A DNA stretch of 23,627 nucleotides from assembly GCA_001953115.1 (NCBI GenBank), contig LSSL01000609.1, positions 1 through 23,627 on the forward strand. Reading direction: 5' to 3'. Of the stretch, positions 1 to 13,306 are shown piece after piece (the first letter of the stretch is position 1; each line of letters starts with the position of its first letter). Position numbers and translations under genes: made by a program. The notes under the pieces are model-generated. The model saw nothing but the letters and a program-made list of their open reading frames with translations. It was not told the origin of the DNA and made no database searches. The stretch is from Smittium mucronatum (lineage: Eukaryota > Kickxellomycota > Harpellomycetes > Harpellales > Legeriomycetaceae).

Positions 1-938
1 AAATCGTGTTATATTGATAAATATGCGTTTACTTCAATTAAATCATTTTATTGATATTGTTAGGCCTTCCTAACCTTCCAAGTAATTGTTGAGTAATTTA
101 TTTAAGACTTCTTGGTATGCAAACCAAGGATTTTTTTATTTTCCAAATTAATAAAGGTTATTTTTATGGAATCTTCATGACCTTTTTCAAGATGATTTTA
201 TTTATGAGCATAAAATTGCTCTTTTTATACTTATTTAAAAACTACTTTTTAAAGTTTTTAACATTACCAAAAGTAACATTTTGGTAGAAGAAATTACTAA
301 CATAAATAATAATAAAAGTAATACAAAGACATCCAATAAAATAACCAAGAATATCCTATAAGTGATTTGAGGCTGAAATAAGTAGTATATTGCAATATTC
401 ACTCAATAATACATTTAATAACAATGTCTTGCATAATGCTTGTTATTTTTGCGTGTAAGTATTCATTATACAAGTAACCTTTATGCTCATAACAATATAA
501 ATCAATATTTACTGATATAATGCCATTTTTTCAATGTATGTCGAATCAACTCTTTTTTTTCGTTTATATCCTTTTATCTAATGTAAAATAAAATAATTTC
601 ATAAACTAATATTGGCGAATTCTTTTTTAAAAAATTATTTTTATTTTTCGAATATTCATATCATTGAAATAAACCTATCTATTGCATCTGTAGCCTAATA
701 TATATATAATTAGATGAATAGTGAATTATTAGCTAACTATACCGATTTAATTTTCATTAGAACAAATGGTAAGTATGACTAAACAGTAGATGATACTTTT
801 TTAAATCAAATTTTGATTAAAATTTTTGTCCTGAAACCAAGAATCTTTAATAGAAGTATTACGGACTTAATAAACTCATATCATTATTGGTATTCAATAA
901 AGAAAATTAAATCATATTATAACCAATTAAGATATTAA

Positions 939-960
939 ATATATATATATATATATATAT
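939..960. repeat. (AT)11 microsatellite
   Basis: Eleven uninterrupted AT dinucleotides. This is ordinary for DNA of this composition, likely length-polymorphic, and able to extrude as a small cruciform. Confidence 0.9.
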
Positions 961-1794
961 CTGGTTATATTGATTTGGCGATTTTATTAGATAATATTGA
1001 TAAGTTTATCATAATTCTCACCAAATTTTGAAAGTAGTGGCCTATTATTAAAAAAATTAATAATTGTAATTAGAATTTTTTGTGGTTTTGTTGTAACAAA
1101 TAACCCTATTAATTAATGTACAAGTTATTAAGAATTAAAACGTTCCATTAAGCAATTATCATAATATTAATTTAATAAAAAGTTGTAATTCTATTGGTTT
1201 AAGGCAAAAACTCAATGTTTTTTATATTAAATACCAAAATTAGTGGATTTTAATTTATTAGTATTTGAAGTGAATTATTGTTTATTGGATGATACCACGT
1301 TGTATAACTCGTGAACTACTTTTGGAACGAAATAAAAAACCAATAAAATTTATAAAACGATATTTCATCGAGTATTATGATAAAAAAAACATATCATATA
1401 TTTGAAAATATGAATCTTATTCTATATTTTTTTAAAAAAAAAATTGGATGAAAAAAAGGAAGCTACAGATTTACCAAATTTGATAGATCATATGAAATAA
1501 GTTTGGGTATGTAGTCTAACCACCCCTTTCTCCATCAATATTTATTTTTTAAGAAAAAAATATAATACCTTTTTATAATTAAGTTTCTTTTATGCAGGAT
1601 ATAAATATTTATTGTTTTAATAAATGCATTTAATCTTTATAATACATATTCTTTTCAGCTTTTTTTAAATTAACCAGATTTTGCTTTGCTTTTTGGACAT
1701 TAATTTTGTTTTTAAATGTTAATGCACTAATTTTTATACACATATTATTTGTATTCTTTTGAAAAAATTAAATATTTAAGTTAAGTTATTCTTC

Positions 1795-1830
1795 AAATGT
1801 GGGATCTCTTACCCGATTCATAGTCTGAAA
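1795..1830 (+). repeat. Dispersed repeat relic, copy A
   Basis: Resembles 3032-3069 in the same orientation. The shared blocks, in order, are AAT.TGG.ATCTCT, CCC, and ATAGTCT with one small gap. The family is unidentified, and the similarity is faint enough that chance in biased DNA is possible. Confidence 0.35.
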
Positions 1831-3031
1831 TTATTTATTTTGGATCAGATTTAAAATAATCTCCTGATTGGTCATCGATTAAGAAATTTAAACATCTTAA
1901 TTGAGTATATTATTAGCCTCTGTGCTCTAAAGAGTGTAAATAATAGATAAAAAATCATAGTCGTATAAAAATTTCATTAAATTTTTACTATGAAATCATC
2001 AATTCTAATATATTACACATTCTTCACATTATTATTAAACTGTTTAAAGCAATTTCAAATGTAAAAAAATCTTTAAAAGTTTCATTTTTACTCAAAATTG
2101 TATATAGTACGATAAAAAAAATGAACAAAAACGAACCCAAAACGCTTAAAAATTATTATTATGGATATTATTGAATTTTCGCGTAAAATTAATCGATTTT
2201 AAACAACAAATAGTATAGCTTTTTAAAATTTAGTCTGATTACAATACATCAGTTTTCTTTTTTAAAATAAGGATTGTGGCGTGACTGAAGAACTACTGGA
2301 AATTTCACCTACAAGAAAATTCACCTAATTTTTGTCCGATAAAAAGTCAATAATGAAAAAACAACAAAAATATGCATTTTTGCAGAAATAATTTGTTTTT
2401 CAAGGATGGTATTTTTTTTAATTCATAAGTTTAATAAGTTTAAAAATTAGGCCAAATTACCTGATGGTCTTCAGTCCAGACACCAGATAAACTAATAAAG
2501 GTATTTTTATAAACTCGAAACAAGTCTCACTGTAAGTAATTAAACACGCGTAAAGCTATGACTCAGTTGTTTTGAAATAACCCAATCTATTAAAAATTAA
2601 CTGACTAGATAGAATATAATCCCAGATCATTAATAATTCCAGGTTACTATTATTATTTAATAGGCTTATGACTTCATTCGAATAATAAAATTCTTTTTTA
2701 ATTGGTCTTTTATTATAAATAACAAATTTAATTAATGTAAAATTTTACTAAATTCAAAAAAAAAAAAAAATAGAGAATTTTGAGTTAATGTTTATTAACA
2801 AGGGTATATAAATTTATCCGAAGACTTAATTGGGTATAATTATGTAAGTAGATAATACTTCTAATAATAAAATTTACATAGCAATAATAATATGCCCCAA
2901 AAAAATATTATAATTTACTGGCATAATATTTGTTTTATTTTTTATTTCTATTTATTTTATTCGTATTGTTATTAAAAAATCTTTGATAGTTGATTTTAAT
3001 TTCAAAAATTTCCTAAAATTTGTTTCATTTA

Positions 3032-3069
3032 AAATATGGAATCTCTGAGCCCTAATATATAGTCTAAGG
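3032..3069 (+). repeat. Dispersed repeat relic, copy B
   Basis: Partner of 1795-1830: the same ordered blocks ATCTCT, CCC and ATAGTCT, about 1.24 kb apart in direct orientation. No terminal structure or coding capacity is visible. Confidence 0.35.
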
Positions 3070-3789
3070 TTAAACTTTGTTATGAATAAGCACTAATTAT
3101 ATATTTAATGAAAATCAGTAATGATTTTTAATTAATATATGAATATTAGATACAATAAATCGATTTTTTAAATTCAAGGAATCGAGATTATTTCTGTGTT
3201 GGTTAAAATATACTTTTCCCTAATCTCTAAAAAATGCAAGAGCGTGTATATCGCAATTATTATTATTTTTTCTCGCTTTTATTGAAAGTATATTTCAAAT
3301 GTATTAAATTAATTTAAAAATTTCCATATCCATTATTATGATTATTCAAAATTTAAGTGGTTAATCTTTCTCTACTTTAAAATCATATTATTGAACAGTA
3401 AATTTTTCTAATTGATTCTGTTTTATATTTATAATTCCAGCAGGTGCGAAAATCATGTAGCTAGAAATCATCACATTTGTTAACAAGGAAAATCCACTTA
3501 TTCTACTTTTTATAAAAAGGATCAACCGATCTTAGTTATATATTTTTGCGATTTTTTCAATGATTTAACACGTGGTTTAATAAAATATTTAAAATATGTT
3601 ATAAAGGTTGCAAAAATGAAAATATAAATATAAATTCCAATACTTAAATCAAATTTTATCAATTGATCCAAAAAAAACAATAGAAACCGTAATTAACAAT
3701 CAAATTACACCATCAAGTTTCAGCTTATTCATCAACCTTTAACACACATATATTTATCAAATCTCATTAATTATTATAAAAAAAATTAA

Positions 3790-3814
3790 AAAAATATGGT
3801 GACATAATTATTGA
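3790..3814 (+). repeat. 25-mer shared with the foldback at 21320-21344
   Basis: AAAAATATGGTGAC, three variable bases, then ATTATTGA, identical at 22 of 25 positions to 21320-21344. The three differences are ATA here against GGG there, which fits decay toward A+T. Similarity does not clearly extend on either side. Confidence 0.45.
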
Positions 3815-6800
3815 AAAATCCCCAAAATTCTGCATTGTAAATAGAATCATCATCATTTTTTTAAACTTTACTTTAGCATTATATTATTATTAGTATCTAT
3901 TATTTATTTTAGTATCAATTTTATAAATAAATAATACAAAATTTTTAAATATTCTTCTATTAATATTCTTCTAAAAATATTTATAATAAATAAAGAATTG
4001 AATTGAGATAAATCCCATTATTATATTATAATATTTTAAAACACTATTTTTTTTCGCCTTTTAGCATTCTTTTTTTTACGATATAGTTTATAGCAAGTAT
4101 TTAGGATGTTTTTATGTCTAATAATGGATAATTTGCAGGTATAAATTACAAAAATATTATAAAGTTTTCTAAGCCAAAAAATCTTTGTAAGATAATATGT
4201 GAATTTATAATTAAAAAAATATGGTTTTTTCCAAAGAAAAATTAATTATCAAGGTTTTAAAATTTATTTTTATTTCAGAAATATGATTGGGATCAATATT
4301 AAAATCTTATAAAATTACCTCTTTTGCACCTTTACATCTTATTGATGGATTTTTAATAAAATATCAACTTTTTAGAACTTTACATTTCATTATAATTTGG
4401 CTTCAATAGCTCATGAAAAGAAAAAATTTCCTATTATATCTCTATTACTTTTATTAAATTGATAAATAGAATAAAATTGGATACATTGTATCTGATGAGC
4501 TTATCTATAACTTCTCCATTAATTATTTTTAAAAAGTTTTTTATCGACGGGGATAGGCATCTATTGCCTTTAAAAGTGGATTTTTTTCTCAAAGGAGTTT
4601 TTTTTATTAATAACTTTTTCCATTATTCTGCCAGTTCCATTTCAAATTTGAATAATTGCCTTTTTAGAAACTACACATATAAAAAATTATGCAATCGGTT
4701 AATTTATTTAATATCATAATAAATTATTACCCAAATCTGATACGATTTTCTCTATTTTCTTTAATTTTCTTAGATAAATGTAATTAAAATTTTTTCATAT
4801 TTAGAGTCATACGGAAAAAATCAAAATATTTTGCTATTTAAAGAACGTAATCTGAAAAAATAAAAAATACTAGTTAAAAACGAATCATGATTTATTAAAC
4901 CATTTCAAATTATAATTTAGTATCCGGTAATGTTTATTTATATCATCTCAACCGAGAATTAAGATAGCTATTAGATAATTTTTCGATTCTTTTCTACTAT
5001 AATAACTGCGATCATCGGACATAAAAGCCAAAAGTTCTATAAAATGGAGTAAATTTGTGAATTTGACGCATAATTAATCTCCCAATCATTATTTTAAAAA
5101 TAAAAGCCGGTCTAATATCCCCTAATTATTAAGACATAATCAACAAAATAAGCGATGATTGTTTTATTTTTACCTGGAATATAGGGGCTCATATGTTCAA
5201 ATATTTAGATTGTAATATTTATTATTTATTATTTACATTTTCTGCACTTTATTCCTCATTTTTATTTATTACTCTTCATATATATATATTCAAGTTTCGG
5301 AATTTATATAATTTTTAATTTTTTATGAACCAAAGACACTACGGGTATCACGAAATTTGATCCAAATTTTAACCCAATAAACATTTAATCGAGTTTACAT
5401 AGATTTATTGGATATTTGAACAAATTAAAACATATTATTTTTAAAATGGCACAATTTTTTTTCTAAATACTTAATTATTAATAATGCACTTTTATTTTTG
5501 AAAAAGTTACAAGCTCGCCTTTTTTTTATGAAAAGAATTCCAAAAATTTAAAATGGTCAAATTACGACAATTGATATATTTTTATCTCTTTTTTCGAAAA
5601 AATTAACAACTAATCACGTCATTAACCCCACTTTGTTATTTTTTAATCATATAATCTTATTAAAACAATAAATAATTTCACAGCATGTTAAAAACGACTT
5701 TAATTAAACTCAACTGCATACAATTTTAATCATCAATACTTTATAATATTCGATTTCAATTTTCAGTTGTAGGAAATTAATAACCAAATAGTTTTTAATA
5801 ATTTACCCATATTTTATAAAATCATTGAAACAAATGAAAAAATTTTGAGAAATAAAAGCCAAAAATTTTTAAGGGTGGAAGATTTCTTTACTTGATTTCT
5901 TGATTTGTTTTATATTTTTAAATTAAAAAAATATCAATTGGCCGCAGCTATGTAAATATCGAAATATTTTATTCCCTATTTAAACGAATGATAGGTTGAA
6001 TCCACGCCTTGATTTTTTAGTGAAATGAAAATGTAATTTTTTCTAGTTTATATTTACACAGTTCTTTATATATAAAGCTATCTTATAAAAATTTCCACCT
6101 CAATTTTCTCCTTATGAATCATTTCATATAGAGATACAAAAGAGGGGCTATATATATATAAAATAATAGATAGAATATTTTGACATTCTTCCATGTAGAT
6201 ATTTGTTTTTTTCATAGCGAAATTCCATAATTTCTATACCTTCATGTCTTGAAAACCTCAAAGAAATACCAGAAACACAATTTTTATCAGTAATTCTCCA
6301 ATTTAATTACTTTTTTTTTTTCCCTATTAAAAGAGTTTTAAAGATAATTTCTAAATACTTGAGAGGAAAAAAAATTAATAGAAATTATCAAATGAACTAC
6401 CCTTCTTATTTTTTTATCCTCTGTATCGTTAAAAAATTTGTGCAAGATATCTGAACATCTCTGATATTCATTAGAAAAAGTGCAAAAATAAAATGAAAAG
6501 ATGTATATGAGAAATTCAAAATTTTTGAATTGATAATATATGAATCAAAATAAGAAAACACATATTTTTTTGGTATTTTTACAGCCTTTTTCTGATATGT
6601 TTTTCATGCATAACATTCAAAGCTAATTATTATCTCTATTCGAGCTTATTTTCAAACAAAAAATATAATTTGGGGGAAACTGCACTATATTAGTTTTATT
6701 ATATAGATAATATCAGATAAAATACTGGATGGGCTATTTTGAAATTTTCATTGGAAAATAATTATTGGGGCTATTTAAAATCTTGATTTTTTTATCCAAA

Positions 6801-9024
6801 TAAAATAAATATTCTTTTTGCGCTATTTCTCCTAAACTTTTCAAGGTGAAAATTAATTTATTCCTCAATGCAAAGAATTCCACTGCGGGTATTTCTGTTA
6901 GCTCTTAAATTTATTTGGTGCCAAATAATTATTCTCTAATATCTCACTAATCATCGATCTATTCATGAAATTAATTTTAAAAATATTTATTAAAGCGTTG
7001 CTTTCGAGCTAATCCAATATTATCCAATAATAACTGAAATTTTCACTTTTTTTCAATTTTTTTCCTTACTTTTTTTTACTTCTAAAGCCATTATCGGTTC
7101 AAATTTTGGTTTGTGGACATGTTCAAAATCATTGAATACTTGAATAAATATTTTATTTTAGATTTTTGCACCAGCTTTCTATTTTACACGGACAGAGGCG
7201 TTACAATTTTTTATATTTAACATTTTTTAAAATTTCTTAAATATATATTTCTAATTTAGTTTTCCATCACTTTTCTTAAAAGCGAATTTGGGAAATTCTT
7301 TTGAGTTATCAAATTTATTGTCCATTGTTTACTGAGGCATTTATTGGAATTATGATTTTTATTAAGCAGTTGCATTTAAATGAAAAATTTCAGTAAAATT
7401 TTCTAAAAAACAAAATATATTAAATATAATAATTGATTTTTGATCAAAAGTAAAAAAAATTATTTTAATATAAATAAAATTTTCTCTTCTATAAGTCACT
7501 GACAGCACAAGAAAATCTTCTCAAAAAATAATATAATGGCTTTTAAAAAAAATCATTATCAATTTATGGGCGGTTTGTACAAAAATAGTTTCAAATTAAG
7601 TATTTCTAATCGTTTATATCGAGTTTCAAAATAAATTTTGTGTAAAATAAAAAGATCTCAAAGTCCTCAAAGGCTTACAGAACCAATAAATCACAAAATT
7701 AATCCATTAAAAGATAATAGAAGTCATTTGTAAAATTCATGTACAATGATGATTTCATTTTAAAAAAATGATTAAAAGTTAAAAACTGATGCTGAAATAA
7801 AAATTATAAAAAAATAAATACATTTATTAATTGAGTACTAAAAATCGCATTGGTAAACTTAAGTGTTTAAAATTTCAAATTAAATTTGCTAAAAAATAGA
7901 TTAATATTTTAATTGCAAAAATAGACAATGTACAGAAAATTTTATTTTTAACTTGATTTAATTTCTTAAAGTTTATTAATTATGACCAATAAAACACTAA
8001 AATATTCAAGACGTGTAGTCAAGAATTAAAAAAGTCTCTTAATATGCAGAAAATATCATTTTTTATTTTCATTAAATTTAGGAATACTGAAGCTTATGTA
8101 GTTGATCTATAGCAACCCAATATATTATATAATACATCTTGCGCATTTCAAAAAAATCATGTAAAAATTTGACATCGGAAAGGTTAAATAATCTTTTAAT
8201 TATGTTTAAAACACCCTGATATGTAGAGAATTTTTATACATTTACATTTATGATAGAAAAAACAAAAAAAAATTGTATTTCTGACCTATAATATTGGTTA
8301 TTGGATACAAAATTTCTAAATTTTATATACAAAGATATTTTTTAAGCTCAAATTTTCGTTATTGGAGCCATTTTTAAAATGCATCCGTATGGAAAAAAAA
8401 AATTTAAAAAGTATGATTTTGGTCAAAATGATTGAGGAAAACTTTTTTGTGGAATTTTTATTTGGGAAAAATTCCGTAAAGCCCTCAATAATATTAAAAA
8501 AAAATCCTTTAAAAATATCCGAAAATAAAAGTTGCGATGACTATTAATTAAAATTTTGATTTTATGATAAAATAAAGAGTTCTTATTTGTATAAATTGTA
8601 CGTTTTATACTCAATAAAATGAAATATCGCAAAAATTCTTTGATTTTTATAAAAAATAAGAGATTTTTGACCATTATTGAGGTTTTAAAAATCATTTAAT
8701 AAACATATTATAATACATGTAGCTATATTAATCAGTTTTATAGACTCAAAAAAGTCATCAATAACTATCCCTCTCTTCTCGAAAAAAAAGATAATTTTTC
8801 ACTGAAAAAAAGTTTTCATTTGATAATATATAGCTAAAATATAAGATTTTTTTTAAATTTTTTTTAAATTTCTGATAATTCTATTGAAATATATAAAAAG
8901 ATAATTGACACAGTTTCAGTATATATATAACTTTTTAAAGTCTGTTTTATAGACTTATTTTAGAATCATGATATTAAAATATAAGAATATTGGGAGAGAT
9001 TGGGGGGTTTTCGTTTAATTTTTC

Positions 9025-9043
9025 TTATTGATTTAATCAATAA
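9025..9043. repeat. Short palindrome
   Basis: Perfect 9-bp arms (TTATTGATT / AATCAATAA) around one central base, close to a G6 run at 9002-9007. This is probably incidental in A+T-rich DNA, and no coding gene lies nearby for it to serve. Confidence 0.5.
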
Positions 9044-11136
9044 ATATCTAATTTGTAATTTCGACTTTAATTTTTTTTTCTGAAATATTTCTATATACGC
9101 TTCAGTACAAAAATTAATTTGGTTTATTTTCTGTTTATATTCCAATTACACATATAATTTTTAATTTGGTTTTATGAATTAATATAAAGCTTCTAAAATA
9201 TAAATAGACGTTTTTTAGTTATAATTTTTATACTGTATAAAAAGTACGTTTTTTCAAACTTTTTAAATAAAATGGAAATAATATCAATTTATTAACATTT
9301 ATTTTGTTAATAAATTTATTTTTAGTTTAGAAGGTACAATATTTAAAAAATTATAATTATAATGTCTAGGATATTTTTTTATTTGTATTTTTTATGGAAA
9401 ATATGTTGTAGAAAACGAATTCTTATCATAGTTCCAGATAATTTTTATTTAAATAATATTTTTTTGGGTTATTATTTTAATTTATTTAGATTTATTTACA
9501 AAATTTAAACCTAATCATCATTAATTCATTGAATAATTTTAGAATAAATATAATAATTTTTTCAATTTTTTTTTTAGTTAGTACTGTTTTTTATAGGGTA
9601 CTTTCAAAAAAATCATTCAAATATATTCAAAAATATGAATTTTTAAAATTTTACATGAAAATTCCATAGAAATTTAAATCTATCTATTCTATTTTTATCC
9701 CAAAAGAAGTTTTATATGGGTCACAACAAATAAACTATCAAAATAAGGAGTTTAAAAAGGAAAATATACAACAGGATTGAATAATATCTATTTTTTATAC
9801 AAAAAATAGTAGAATAAAATACTATAAATCTAAATAAAATAAGATTTTAGTCATATTTTATTGTATATCTATAATATTGCAATTTTTTTTCTATTTGGAG
9901 TATAAGTACTCTACTTCTTTGAATATGTTATAAAAAATTGTTATTTATAAAATAAAAACTAACTAAACCGAATCAAAATGTATTACTTTTTTTTAATTTT
10001 TAATTTAAAATTAGAAAGGAAACTTTTTTTATCTCAAATTTACCAAATTCAAAAAAAATTTATCTCTCATACTATAAACAAAACCTCAGTTGGAAACTCG
10101 GATTTGTTGCATGAATCCCAACCCCACTATACATAATATATAAAAGTAAAAAATGAGAAAAAAAATTAAATTTTAATTTATGATTTAATTACATAAATTC
10201 AAATAAAAAACTTTCAAATAACAATATCTTATTTAAATCTTAATAGTTAGAATTTTTTTGGAGCTTAAACTCAATAAATTCTTTATAATTAACCAATAAA
10301 TTATTTTTGTACATAATACAGAAACTATTAATTTAATTTAATTTAAAACGCAATATACAAGAGCCAAAATAAATAAATTATATAGTAGAATATTCCAAGA
10401 TTCAAAAAATCATCTATAGCATATATCATTACTATAATTCTTAAAGTGATAAATAAATATTCAAATAAATACTTTATTTATTACAGGATGTTAGTACTAA
10501 GAAATAAAGTGTATAAAAATTATCTTCCAACCTCCACTGAGTTTTTAATCTTGATTAAAAAAAAATATTCTGGAACTTTAGAATATCGCCGAAAAATCTA
10601 GTATGAATAAAAAAAGACTTGAAAAAGATAAAAAATAATTTATATGATTTAGTGAATAATAATATGTTCAAATTAATTTGAAAAAATTCAGTTGCGTCTG
10701 ATATTTTTGGAAAAAATTGCATTAATCATTCTTATTAATGGGATTATAATTATCCATGTGTATCCTAATATTATAGTAATATTGATATACCGAAAAAAAA
10801 TATAATTTAAATATAGAACCCATTTTTAGAGCTTTTTTTTGGTGGTTATACTTTTTTATAACAGGAGCTACTGATATAAACATGATTTTAGTCTCTAAAT
10901 ACAACTAATTTTCATAATTATTACAAATATTATTAATTATGGATACTGTTAATTCAAAGCATCAATCAGAGATCTATGGTTTTATTTAAAACACAAAAAA
11001 AAAATCTCGGTTTCTCTAAAAAAAATGTAAAATAATTACAGGATTTTAGCTTAATAAACTAAAGAAAAAAACTTTGGCTTAAATATGCATAATAAATTAA
11101 GAAAAAATTGGGAAAAAAGTTAAGAAACATCTTAAA

Positions 11137-11238
11137 ATTAAAAATATTTAATCGAATTCTTTAAATATTTCGAAAGAGATATTAATTAAAAATATTCAAT
11201 TGAATTTCTTAAATATTTCGAAAGAGATATTAATTAAA
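11137..11238 (+). repeat. 48-bp tandem duplication
   Basis: Two adjacent 48-bp units (11137-11184 and 11185-11232) are identical at 44 of 48 positions by direct reading, followed by the first six bases of a third unit. Each unit contains TTTCGAAA and AAATATTT palindromes. It is a local slippage or duplication product. No satellite array extends beyond it. Confidence 0.9.
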
Positions 11239-13050
11239 TTGGAATTTGTGTATTTCAGACCAAACTAAATTTGACAAAAAAAAACTTTTCTTTTGTCCTT
11301 CTATAAAAATAGCCTTGTGAAATTCAATATTACAAAGAAATGTAGTTATAAATCTTGGAAATTAAGATTTTTTAGGGGTTTTTTGATAATTTTAATATAA
11401 TAATTAAATTCATATCGTTAATTTGTTTATAAATCCCCAGAAACATGTATAAAAATTATAAAAATTCAAGTTATTGGAAATTTTATTAAGTATAAACTTC
11501 AATTATGTAATAAATATATATATATTAGGATAAATAAAAAGGTTATTTAAATTATTAAACTGAAAAATTAATGTCCATAATTCCAAAAAATTTAAAATCT
11601 TATAAGAAAATTCTCTGAAATCATATTTATATTTGTAAACATATATAAAACATATTGAGCTGATTTATTCTGCAGCTTTATTAATTTCTTAAAAAAAAAG
11701 TGCAAGAATTTATATTTTTATCTTATATTATAAAAAATTCAAAATATTATTAGTATTTCATTAATATATTTAAAGAAGGATTTTGTAAAACCAAAAAATA
11801 ATAAGAAAAAGTAATAGCCTAAACACAGTTTTACTTTAAAGCTAAGCAAATATTTCATAAATAACCCCTGATATTTTTTTAAATATTTTTCATAACTTTT
11901 AAAATTTAAGATATTAGAAGCATAAAAACCCAAAAATAAAAGCATTCATCACTTAGGATACGTATTGTATAATTAGAGCCATTTTTTATCAGAACCATGA
12001 GTCTCATATAAAATAAATTTCAACACATGTTTCCTGAGAGTATATATCATATTAGATCATAGATTTTAATCTATAAATTACAGAAAATTTTATAAAACCA
12101 AATTTTTTTTTCATTTAAAGAAAATATCTATTTTTAAAAATTGAGAATATTGCGATTTTTTTTTTTGTATGAAGAACCAAAGTTAAAAAAATTATTTAAT
12201 TAAAAATGGTGGTATATTTCATTAATAAATACATAATTTTCCAAAGATATGGAATAAAATGAATTTAATATAAATTATACAAGTATTATAATTGAAAATT
12301 TTTATATTAAAATTCCCATAAATTTATACACATACTAATATTTATTATTTATTCATTTTTCAAATTATACTTTTTTTTTCTTGAAAATAGAGCCAAAAAT
12401 ATATTTAAAAAAATTAAAAAGTAAAAAATATATCAATACGACATATATTTGTTTAAAAAATTCAAAATTTACTATACTTGATGATAAAATAACTTCAGCA
12501 TTGAAAAAAAAACAGTTTTTTATTATAATAAAACTTAAATTTTAACATAATATTTTATTCAGGTAGCCAAATTTATTCCCATTTTGTAAATAAAATCACT
12601 AGCATCTTACTGATTTTTTCTTTACTGTTTAAGTATTTTTTTTGCTTAAAAATCCATGATAACTATATAAAAATGCTTTACTTAGCATGGATATTGAAAA
12701 TTTTGGAAGAATAATGGAATCAATTGTTGAAAAAACATGATTTCTTAAAGCATTTAAACCAAATATTAAGAAATTACGATTTATATTTTACAAAAAATCA
12801 TAATCTGATATATTTACAAGATATAAAATTTTGAATGCACCAAATAATGGATCTCTGGCAATATCAGAGTTACAAATTAATTGTCTGAAATTTAATTACT
12901 GAATAAATAAGCAAGGTAATTAAAAGAAAGTGCATCTACGTTTTTTTTGAAATTTCTTTTTTTTAAATTAAATTTTATATTTGCTAATAATTAGTCATGT
13001 AGTTAATTTATAACATTTTTTATTTTAGAACTATAATAAAAAAACAAAAA

Positions 13051-13073
13051 AAATTCAATTATTTATTGAATTT
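13051..13073. repeat. Small inverted repeat
   Basis: AAATTCAAT and ATTGAATTT form a 9-bp stem with a 5-base loop. No gene adjoins it, so a terminator role is not supported. Confidence 0.45.
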
Positions 13074-13284
13074 AGTTATAAGATATATAAATTTTTTCTA
13101 TTTTTTTTAGATGATATTTATTATAATATTTGCATAAAGATATATTATTCATAATCATTTTTAAGTTTCGAATTATTCATTTGAATATTATCAAAAATAA
13201 ATAAAATTATAAGTCATTTTTTAAAGAGTATTTCTATATTATATTGAATATTGAGTGTAAAGAATAAAAAATATTTATATACAG

Positions 13285-13306
13285 TGATTTTTTTTTAAAA
13301 AAATCA
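13285..13306. repeat. T-tract/A-tract hairpin
   Basis: TGATTTTTTT and AAAAAAATCA form a 10-bp perfect stem around two bases. It is a homopolymer-driven palindrome with no adjacent gene. Confidence 0.45.

Noticed and set aside
4459..4719. 86-codon plus-strand frame
   Set aside because: It begins at a TTG, is Phe/Ile/Leu/Asn-rich with no motif, and has the same composition as the surrounding desert; a chance frame.
8362..8695. Overlapping 61-codon plus and 90-codon minus frames
   Set aside because: Low-complexity Lys/Phe/Ile/Leu translations on both strands of the same A+T-rich stretch, with no family resemblance or gene context.
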